From: Microbotryum silenes-acaulis
Taxonomy: Eukaryota; Basidiomycota; Microbotryomycetes; Microbotryales; Microbotryaceae
Assembly: GCA_003665825.1 (NCBI GenBank)
Contig: QPFY01000007.1
Coordinates: forward strand, 1,426,001-1,490,000
DNA: 64,000 nucleotides
Direction: 5' to 3'
Positions 56,227 to 64,000 of this stretch are shown one piece after another; within the stretch, counting starts at the first letter, position 1, and each line of letters opens with the position of its first letter. A program made the position numbers and the translations under genes. The notes under the pieces were generated by a model. It ran no database searches and was not told the DNA's origin. It saw only the letters and a list, made by a program, of their open reading frames with translations.

Positions 56227-57039
56227 TGTTGAGTGGAAGCCGAAAAGGTTTCGGACTTGGGAGTAGCGACCGCTTGGGCTACTAGTGGAGCGTCAACGTG
56301 GCTACAGTGTGCGACGGACGGGCCGGGGGGGGAGAAGTCGTGAGGCGGCACGGACGCGGTGCGGCTGGACGATCTGTTCTCTACCAAAGATTAGCGGTCT
56401 AGCTAATGTTGGGAAGCGGTAGAGAAGAGGAAGAGAGGCGCGAGGGCGCGCGAGTCGGGTGAGGTTCCAGCAAAGGGCCGCGCTAAGACAAACTGGGCTA
56501 ACACAATGCGAAGCTTCAAGACCGAACTCCAAGTGGACCATCGAGGCTCTGAGGGGTGCCGTGTTGGACGACGGACACGAGGGGAAACTTATCTACACGA
56601 TCCAGAGTTGTTGAGTGAGGCGATCCGTGACGACAGGCTTCAGGTTGCGAACCGCGGGCATCATGAGTGGGCGATGTTCTGCATGGCCGATGGGTCATGA
56701 GGTCGGCGGTGGCAAACTGGCTGTGGCGAGGCGGAGGCGTTGGCTCGGCTAGGCTGGAGAGTGCGGACTGACTAAGTCCCGGCGTGGAGGCGGCGGCGCG
56801 CGAGCGTGAGTTGAGCAGGCTGGCGCGGAAGTCGGAGACAAGGGGGCGGCTTAGCCGCAAAGGCGAAAGGCGCCCGAGGCGAAAGACTGGGGGGGCGGCT
56901 TGGCAGCGAGGGCGAAGGCGCGCGGCGGCGAAAAAGGCGCCGAGGCGAAAGGCGCTCGAGGCAAGAAAATGGGCGGGCCGGGTAAGTTGCGGCGCAAGGT
57001 TGAAGTGTTCGAAGGATTGTAGTAGAATGAAATTCAACA
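56227..57039 (-). mobile_element. TGTTGA-family LTR, minus strand copy
   Basis: On the minus strand it starts TGTTGAATTTCATTCTAC (at 57,039) and ends CACTCAACA (at 56,227). It is about 810 bp, shorter than the 1,098 bp copy at 22,615, so some interior is missing. Flanks GGGTT and ACAGG are not a target duplication, so the locus has been rearranged. Confidence 0.75.
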
Positions 57040-57352
57040 ACAGGCGCGGTCTGACGAGACGGACGCGGTGCGGCTGGACGATCTGTTCTCTACCGAAGAT
57101 TAGCTGTCTAGCTAATGTTGGGAAGCGGTAGAGAAGAGGAAGAGAGGCGCGAGGGCGCGCGAGTCGGGTGAGGTTCCAGCAAAGGGCCGCGCTAAGACAA
57201 ACTGGGCTAACACAATGCGAAGCTTCAAGACCGAACTCCAAGTGGACCATCGAGGCTCTGAGGGGTGTCGTGTTGGACAACGGACACGAGGGGAAACTTA
57301 TCTACACGATCCAGAGTTGTTGAGTGAGGCGATCCGTGACGACAGGCTTCAG
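57040..57352 (-). mobile_element. Interior fragment of a second TGTTGA-family LTR
   Basis: Plus-strand 57,203-57,352 repeats 56,504-56,640 nearly base for base, and 57,060-57,110 repeats 56,345-56,400. This is an interior piece of another copy of the same LTR, joined at 57,352 directly to copia gag-pol and at 57,040 to the start of the next LTR. Confidence 0.7.
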
Positions 57353-58981
57353 GCCGCTTTTATGATCAATCGCGTATGCCCAGAGTTTGCGAGAGTGGTC
57401 GTCAAGAAATGTGACAAGGTAGCGCTTCCCGGTCAAGGACGGAGTGGGGAACGAAAGGACATCGCTGTACACGAGGCCAAGTCTTTCGGGGGAATGCGAC
57501 TCAGAGTCGGGAAAAGGAAGACGGTGGCCTTTGGAACCAAGGCAAGCATTGCAAACAAACTCCTCTACGTCTTTGTCACTGTACCCGGCCCCAAACCCGT
57601 CCAGCAAACCTGCGGCGATCATCTTCTGTATAGAGGATGGGGCAAGATGGCCGAGGCAGCGGTGAAGGGTAAGCAGGGGCACGGTAGACTCAGAACGCGA
57701 GAGAAAGGCAAGCTGCTGACACTTGGTGTGATCCGCGTCCAAAAGGTAGAGACCGTCGTTAACCCTGGTACCGTGAGCAATGGCCTGGCCGTCCTTGGCG
57801 ATGTCGATGCCGTCGCTGGTGAAGGCGAGTCGAATGCGGTCGGTGTCGCAGAGGCGAGAGACGGAGAGGAGGTTGACGTGGAGGCCCGGCGTGTGCAGAA
57901 CGCCGCGCAGCATGATCGGATGTCCGGTCTTGGCAACGAACGCTACGTCCCCCATACCAATGGCCATGATACCGCCAGCAATGCCGCCGATCTTGGTGTG
58001 CGCCGTCTGGCGATAAGCTGTGAATAGAGAGCGATCGGCGACCATGTGTGCCGTGGCGCCCGAGTCGACTACAAAGGTGTCAGTCGGGAGTTGCCGGCGA
58101 GCGAACAGGCAGGAGGCGAAATAACCGACGTTAGGCTGTTGAGCGGCGGGGAGAGACATGTCGTCCTGGTTGTCGTTGCCGGTGTGTTTCTGTTCGCTCC
58201 GGTGCTTGCAGTCGAGGGCCCAGTGACCTTTCTTGTGGCAGCGGCGGCAGGGGCCGGCGGGCGGGTGTTTCGCCCGTGAGGTGCAGTCGCGCAGGCGGTG
58301 GCCGGGGGCGCGGCAGGCGGGACAAGGGGAGGCGATGGCGAGCATGGCCGAGTGTGATGACGAGAGTCCCGCCGAGCGAAGCTGGATGCGAATGCGATCC
58401 GTCAGCGTTGTGAGTTCCGGGAGGTCGCGTTGGTTGCGCTGCTCGTCCGTGAACGTGAGTCGGAAGCTGTCGAGGCAAGATGGGACCATGGCGAGCACGT
58501 GAGTGGCGAGCACGTCGTTGAGCGAGGTTTTGGCGTCGCGGATTTCCTGCGCGATCGACATGTATTCACGGAGCCAGGTGTCGTACGCCTCGACGGAGGC
58601 AGGCATCTTCCTGAAATCCCAAAGGCGGGCGAACAACTCGAGGGTGCGAGTGGCGTCGTCCGGTGCGAAACGAGCCTTGAGTGCGGCGAAGATGCGTGGT
58701 GCCGACAGGTCGTCGCTGGGGATGGTGTCGAGGGTGGCTGAGACGTCGGCTGAGTCGATCGAGCCAACGATGATTTCCCGCGCGGCGTCGTCACGGGCGG
58801 CACGCTGGTCGGCCGTCCACGTCGGGGGAATGACACCGTCAAGAACGTAACCACGGACTTGATTTGGAAGCGCGAGACGGAGTTGACGTAACCAGTTTGT
58901 AAACGACTTAGGCCCGTCAAGACGAGCGTGCTTGGGGAACACAACCTTTGATGCGGTGGCGGTGTTTGCCTGCGTGGCAGT
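57353..58981 (-). pseudogene. Copia gag, protease and partial integrase
   Basis: The frame is open on the minus strand from the LTR at 58,982 to the break at 57,352. Gag reads [20 protein letters not shown], followed by two zinc knuckles ([14 protein letters not shown] and [14 protein letters not shown], both Cys-X2-Cys-X4-His-X4-Cys). The protease has [10 protein letters not shown]. The GAG-pre-integrase region has [12 protein letters not shown] and CNACLGSKG. The integrase begins [13 protein letters not shown] and [10 protein letters not shown] but stops before its last acidic residue. The true N-terminus is missing: an LTR was inserted into gag at ACTGC, and the present frame reads back into that LTR. 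The intact start is seen in the copy at 63,430. Confidence 0.9.
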
Positions 58982-59210
58982 TGTTAAGTCGTATGTCTCG
59001 GGAGGGGACTGGATCGGCAACCAGTAAGTACACGAGACACAGTACGAGTTGTGGGAAGTATATTGGAGCGTTAGGGGAAAGACTAAGGAGGCTCGCGGTG
59101 CAAGTGCGCGAAATATCTCTAAGTCCAAAAGGGGTCCGAGCGGCGCGCGGCTGGCTAGGCTGGGCGCGGGTTGGAGATCGACCTAAGCAAGAGTGTATGG
59201 GAATTCAACA
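58982..59210 (-). mobile_element. Copia 3' LTR (229 bp)
   Basis: On the minus strand it begins TGTTGAATTC right after a polypurine tract and ends TTAACA before ACTGCCACGC of gag. Its length and position make it the 3' LTR of the pol fragment at 59,233-61,490. It shares only its first bases with the 1.1 kb LTR family. Confidence 0.8.
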
Positions 59211-59220
59211 CCCCCCCTCG
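59211..59220 (-). other. Polypurine tract
   Basis: CGAGGGGGGG on the minus strand sits between the pol stop (59,233) and the LTR start, the normal site for plus-strand DNA priming. Confidence 0.8.
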
Positions 59221-59232
59221 CTCGAAGCTTAC

Positions 59233-61490
59233 TTAGCCTCGGAGACCCAGGTTCTCACGATGAACCTTGAACACTAAAGGCCCAAGTGCCTTGGTGAAGA
59301 TATCGGCGACCATGGTTTTCGTGTCCACATAGTCGACTCGAATGGTGCCCAGCCTGACCTGGTCGCGTACGAAATGTTCGCGAATGCGAATGTGTCGGGA
59401 CCGGTGGTGAAGGGTGGGGTTCTTGGCGAGAGCCAGTGCTCCTTGGTTGTCGCCGTAAAGTTGGACGGGAGCTTGGGTGTCGATGCCCAGCTCCATAAGT
59501 AGTTCTTGGAGGTGGCCAGCTTCCTTCGAGGCATGCGAGAGGGCGAGGTACTCGGTGTCTGTGGTGGAGTCGGCCACTCGGTTTTGCACTTTGGAGGACC
59601 AGGAGATAACGGAGCCAGCCAGGTGGAAGCTGTACCCCATGGTTGACCGTGATGACGTGGTGCAGGTTCCCCAGTCCGCGTCAGAGTAACCCGTGAATCC
59701 CGAGAACTTGCCTTGCTCGGAGCTGTAGTGCAGTCCCAGACGTGCGGTTCCACGTAAGTACCGGAAGACAGTCTTGATGGCCGTCCAGTGTTCAGGTGTG
59801 GGACTGGCAGAGAAGCGTGCAAGGTATCCGACAGCGTAGGAGATGTCTGGGCGAGTACCAGTGGCGGCGTAGAGGAGGCACCCAATGGCCTGCATGTAGC
59901 GCGTCTGAGCGATCTTTGACGGTTCCGCGAGCGAATGCTCGAGCTGGCGGTTTGGGGCCATGGGCGTGGAGGCGGGGCTGCTGTCTGACATGCCAAATCT
60001 GCGGAGGATACTTGTGATGTACGCCTCCTGCGACAGGATGATGGATTTGTCGGCCTGTCGTTTGATCTGGATCCCCAAGATGTATTGGGCTGGGCCAAGT
60101 CGCTTGATGCCGTATTTTTGCTCCAGGCCGTTGAGGATGCGCTCGATCTCGTCCTCCGAAGGGCTGACCATCAGCAAGTCATCGACGTAGAGGGCAATGT
60201 AGTGGTATTGGTCGCCGTCGCGTCGTACGTACACGCAGTGGTCCTTGGCTGTGGCGCGGTAGTTGAGGCTTTTTAGCGTCAAGTCAATGTGCTCGTTCCA
60301 GACTCGGCCGGCCTGCTTGAGGCCGTAGATCGATCGATGGAGTTTGAGGACTTTACCGGGCATGTCAACACCTTGTGGGACGCGCATGTAGAGGTCTTCC
60401 TTCAGCTCGCCGTGGAGGTATGCCTTGTCAACGTCGGCCTGATGGACATGGAGGTTTTTGGCGGCGGCCAGTGCGATGAGAGCTCGGATTGAGGTGAACT
60501 TGGCGACAGGAGCAAACGTCTCATCGTAATCGATACCTGGGCGCTGGGAGAAGCCTTGTGCAACGAGCCGGCCCTTGTGCGAAGTGATCTTGCCAAGTTG
60601 ATCGCGTTTGGTGCGGAAGATGAACCTGGATCCAAGGACTTTGGCACCGGGGGGCAGTGAGGAGGAGTCGACCGGGGTGAAGCATTTGTACTCGGTGGCA
60701 AGGGAGTGAAACTCATCGGCTGCTGCTTGCCTCCAGATCTCCTCTTTACCTGACTTGACCGCCTGCGACCAATTTTGGGGGTCCTCGGTTGGCCCTTCGA
60801 GTTCGACGACCGATGAACCAGCGGTGGTGGCGGTGAAGGCAGCGGCGCGAGACGGGCATGACAAGAAGTCGATTGGGTCGGCCGAGTCATCGGTCACGTC
60901 CGACGCAGGAGGTGATGGCAAGAACTGAGCCCTGGACATGTCGGACGGTGTGTCAAAGCCATCGTCGGACATGTCGATCGTTGTGTCGTCACTCGCGTTG
61001 GTCTCAAGCGCGGCAAATCGATTTTCGTGCACGACAGGTTGGAGGGACGGAGGTGGTGCCGCGCGGGAGCCATGTGCAGCGTCAACAAAGGTCCAGTCGC
61101 CAGTGGTGGACATCATGTGAGGTTTCGGTTGGTCGATCAGGGCATCTCGAGCGGGGAAGACTTTCTCATCGAATAGGACATCGCGGCTCTGGAAGAACGA
61201 AGTTGTGGCCGGGTCGTAAAGCGTCCAGGCCTTCGATCTGTTATCGATGCCAACAAAGATGAATGGTTTGGCCTTGGGGTCGAGTTTTGCCCGCTTGTGC
61301 TGAGGGGTGGTGTGCCAGGCGCGGCATCCGAATACCCTCAGGTTTGCCGTGCTGGGAGGTTTGCCAAACCAGACAGCGTCCGGGATCTTGTGGTCGATGG
61401 CGCTGTGCGGGCTGAGGTTCTTGGTGTCAACAACGTACCGGAGGGCCTCTCGCCAGAGTGTCATGGGCAGTCCCGAGTATATAGGTATCA
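59233..61490 (-). pseudogene. Copia pol: integrase end, reverse transcriptase, RNase H
   Basis: The minus-strand frame enters from the tandem repeat and becomes copia-like at IYSGLPMTLWREALRYVV. It then has the integrase C-terminal region (GKPPSTANLRVFGCRAW, DVLFDEKVFP), reverse transcriptase (VDKAYLHGEL, SIYGLKQAGRVW, active site ALYVDDLLMVSP) and RNase H (YSDADWGTC, TDTEYLALS, DNQGALAL), and ends TKALGPLVFKVHRENLGLRG. No stops interrupt it. Gag, protease and most of integrase are missing at the 5' end, where a minisatellite takes their place, so it cannot move by itself. Together with the gag half at 57,353-58,981 it shows one copia inserted into another of the same family. Confidence 0.9.
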
Positions 61491-61559
61491 TAGGTGGGGT
61501 AGAGCCCAATTCCGGGATACATTTTGGAATAGAACCCCAAATTCCCAGTGAAAATGAAA

Positions 61560-62285
61560 ATTGACAGTGCAGGGGAAATTGCTCGTGCACTGCTGAAATC
61601 CAGTTATTTGGCAAAACCGCCAAATCGAGGTGCACTGCTGAAATCCACTTTTTCGATGTTGAAGGGCGGCGCGGGTCAAAAACCGTCAAATCGAGGTGCA
61701 CGGTCGATTGCTCGTGCACTGCTGAAATCCACTTTTTCGATGTTGAAGGGCGGCATGGGTCAAAACCGCCAAATCGTCGACTCTGAAGGGCGGCGCGGGT
61801 CAAAAACCGTCAAATCGAGGTGCACGGTCAATTGCTCGTGCACTGCTGAAATCCACTTTTTCGATGTTGAAGGGCGGCGCGGGTCAAAAACCGTCAAATC
61901 GAGGTGCACGGTCAATTGCTCGTGCACTGCTGAAATCCACTTTTTCGACACTGAAGGGCGGCACGGGTCAAAACCGCCAAATCGAGGTGCACGGTCAATT
62001 GCTCGTGCACTGCTGAAATCCACTTTTTCGATGTTGAAGGGCGGCACAAGTCAAAAACCGCCAAATCGAGGTGCACGGTCAATTGCTCGTGCACTGCTGA
62101 AATCCACTTTTTCGACGCTGAAGGGCGGCACGGGTCAAAACCGTCAAATCGAGGTGCACGGTCAATTGCTCGTGCACTGCTGAAATCCACTTTTTCGACG
62201 CTGAAGGGCGGCACGGGTCAAAACCGTCAAATCGAAGTGCACGGGGAATTGCTCGTGCACTCATGAAATCCACTATATATATGGG
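61560..62285. repeat. 84 bp minisatellite, about eight copies
   Basis: Units of 83-85 bp with consensus words CTCGTGCACTGCTGAAATCC, TTTTTCGA, GGGCGGCACGGGTCAAAACC and AATCGAGGTGCACGGTCAA. The word CTCGTGCACT recurs at 61,582, 61,711, 61,834, 61,919, 62,002, 62,086, 62,169 and 62,252; the last five steps are 83-85 bp. Because 84 is divisible by three, long frames stay open on both strands. On the minus strand the frame (KKWISAVHEQLTVHLDLAV per unit) runs into copia pol. The left end is degenerate and includes partial units. Confidence 0.92.
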
Positions 62286-63143
62286 CAAATACCACATGGC
62301 ACAGACTCCCGAGAGACGCTTGCAAAGAAGCTCGCGCGAGCATCCTGTGGCATTTGAGAGTGGGGTGGTGGGGGGCAGCCGCACTCGTAGCCTTCGGCCA
62401 CCGGCGCTCGCGATCTCCCATTTCGGGCTTTGGTGTATCGCTGGAGCTGAGGCACGGCAGACTTGAGGACTTGTAGACGTAAATAAGTGTATTGTAACTC
62501 TGTCACGATCCCAACTGGTTTGTACATGCCTAATTTGTGCGATTATGCATTGTGCTTTGAGTATACTCAATTACACTAGTTGTTGTGGCCTTGACGACTT
62601 TGGGGCGCGCGCGCGGTCCACTGCTTCTGGTCCTCGGGCCAGAACAAATGTACGGACATGTCCGTCCGCTTGATTTTAGATACAGCTGGATCAGATAATA
62701 CTGATGCTGTCGAACAATTGTATGAGTAGACTCACTATCTGCAAGGAGAACATGATAGCATCTTATAATGATTGGAATTTTCATGTCCGTCCACTTGTCG
62801 GTCGCGGTTGCGGACACGGCGGTCTGCGGTACGGACATGGCTGGGAGATGTTCGCACACTGTCATCCGACCCACGCCGCTTCGCTCGCTCCGACATGGTC
62901 TGTGACGAGAGACAAGTGGCTGTATGAATTAAATCTTGTTTATACATCATTACATCAAAGAATTTCTAGAGATTGTGAGGAATCCACTCTCCGCTCGGGT
63001 CAGGACTTAGGCGCGCGGAGCGAGCCGGGCGCATCGGCTCAGGACTTAGGCGCGCGCAGTGAGCCTGGCACATTGGCTCAGCCCCGAGGCTCGCTGGCTG
63101 AGGACTTGGGGCGCGCGGATCCCTTACTGTTAGATTCCTATTC
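62286..63143. other. Repeat-derived spacer without a gene
   Basis: No gene recognised. It includes the palindrome CGGACATGTCCG at about 62,654 with related CGGACATG words near 62,780-62,840, and two to three imperfect copies of a block with GACTTAGGCGCGCG at 63,000-63,120. Confidence 0.5.
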
Positions 63144-63339
63144 ATCACTCTTGGCTATAACTACATTGCTGACGTAGTAGAGTTGATCGAATAGGTATGT
63201 TGAAATGACGATTGATCACTCTTGGCTATAACTACATTGCTGACGTAGTAGAGTTGATCGAATAGGTATGTTGAAATGACGATTGATCACTCTTGGCTAT
63301 AACTACATTGCTGACGTAGTAGAGTTGATCGAATAGGTT
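63144..63339. repeat. Tandem 71 bp repeat, 2.75 copies
   Basis: Identical units start at 63,144, 63,215 and 63,286 (ATCACTCTTGGCTATAACTA); the third stops after GAATAGG. The array lies just upstream of the copia gag start and may be part of that element's leader or LTR. Perfect identity suggests recent duplication. Confidence 0.95.
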
Positions 63340-63429
63340 ATAAGCCCACGAGCCATTGGCCCCGCCGCTTGCAGTTTTTCCCTCGAGCCCAGCCACTCGA
63401 GCCGCCCCAGCCCATCGCACCATCGCAGC

Positions 63430-63735
63430 ATGGACAGCTCCCCCGCCCCGCCTTCGCCCCCCAGGGACATCAGCTCCCCTGACCCTTCGATCAGCGTGCA
63501 AATCGCCACGCTACAGGCACAGCTTGCCGCTCTACAGGCCTCACAGCCCCCTGCCGCCGCCGCCGCCGCCACCCCGCCCGTCACTGCCACGCAGGCAAAC
63601 ACCGCCACCGCAACAAAAGTCGTGTTCCCCAAGCACGCTCGCCTTGACGGCCCTAAGTCGTTTACAAACTGGTTACGTCAACTCCGTCTCGCGCTTCCAA
63701 ATCAAGCCCGTGGTTACGTTCTTGACGGTGTCATT
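63430..63735 (+). pseudogene. Copia gag N-terminus, interrupted by an LTR
   Basis: ATG at 63,430 starts MDSSPAPPSPPRDISS, a coiled-coil-like IATLQAQLAALQAS, a poly-Ala stretch and then the same [20 protein letters not shown] as the gag at 57,353-58,981. At GACGGTGTCATT the frame is cut by TGTTGAATTTC. The other copy continues with CCCCCGACGTGG at the same base. This gives the intact gag start missing from the other copy. Confidence 0.9.
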
Positions 63736-64000
63736 TGTTGAATTTCATTCTACTACAATCCTTCGAACACTTCAACCTTGCGCCGCAACTTACCCGGCCC
63801 GCCCATTTTCTTGCCTCGAGCGCCTTTCGCCTCGGCGCCTTTTTTGCCGCCGCGCGCCTTCGCCCTCGCTGCCAAGCCGCCCCCCCAGTCTTTCGCCTCG
63901 GGCGCCTTTCGCCTTTGCGGCTAAGCCGCCCCCTTGTCTCCGACTTCCGCGCCAGCCTGCTCAACTCACGCTCGCGCGCCGCCGCCTCCACGCCGGGACT
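63736..64000 (+). mobile_element. TGTTGA-family LTR inserted in copia gag (continues past window)
   Basis: Starts TGTTGAATTTCATTCTAC and is nearly identical to the start of the minus copy at 57,039. The left flank is TCATT; the right end is beyond the window. It should be followed by TCATT and CCCCCGACGTGG if it is a simple insertion. Confidence 0.85.

Noticed and set aside
61548..62183. 211-residue plus-strand frame in the minisatellite
   Set aside because: It exists because the unit is close to 84 bp and frame-neutral; both strands are open and repeat units shift frame where length is 83 or 85.
63144..63339. CRISPR array
   Set aside because: The repeats are tandem without unique spacers and this is a eukaryotic genome.

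Overview
This 64 kb window is nuclear DNA of a filamentous or yeast-like fungus, most likely a basidiomycete. The genes are broken by many short GT-AG introns (about 50-200 nt), coding DNA is GC-rich, there is an intron-containing tRNA-Asn, and the mobile elements include a two-ORF LINE, Ty1/copia elements and a KDZ-type transposase of the sort typical of basidiomycetes. The class cannot be fixed from the sequence; Pucciniomycotina is a guess.

Layout. 1-10,045 is a stack of LINE retrotransposons on the minus strand: a broken copy (190-2756), an apparently intact two-ORF copy (2757-about 9750), and the 3' tail of a third (9819-about 10,000), ending beside tRNA-Asn(GUU). 10,692-30,053 is a run of host genes: a Fringe-like/DUF604 glycosyltransferase, the SMC5/6 kleisin Nse4, a mitochondrial ABC1/UbiB-family protein (Mcp2/ADCK1-like), an AIFM2/AMID-like NAD(P)H oxidoreductase, an Argonaute and a GT15 alpha-mannosyltransferase. 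A 1.1 kb solo LTR with a perfect 5 bp target duplication lies upstream (5') of the oxidoreductase gene and downstream (3') of Argonaute. 31,390-40,714 looks like one transposon unit: an unrecognised companion gene and a KDZ transposase gene, convergent, with a pair of about 100-120 bp inverted repeats outside them. 40,920-52,575 returns to host genes: a homeodomain protein, a four-helix DUF7704-like membrane protein, a Trf4/Cid14-type poly(A) polymerase, an F-box/WD protein and a low-complexity protein of unknown function. 52,600-64,000 is a transposon graveyard: an RNase H-bearing LINE remnant, several LTRs of at least two or three families, two fused copia fragments, an 84 bp minisatellite joined in frame to copia pol, a 71 bp triplication and a copia gag split by a fresh LTR.

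Functional themes. Two neighbouring convergent genes (Mcp2-like and AIFM2-like) both belong to families tied to coenzyme Q biology. Two Golgi-type type II glycosyltransferases (Fringe-like and GT15) occur within 20 kb. Argonaute shows that an RNAi pathway exists in a genome carrying an apparently intact LINE. The most interesting part for follow-up is the KDZ unit with its companion gene, then the in-frame minisatellite/copia fusion and the nested LINE stack. Intron-exon structures were worked out by eye from splice consensus plus protein-family fit and have not been tested against transcripts.
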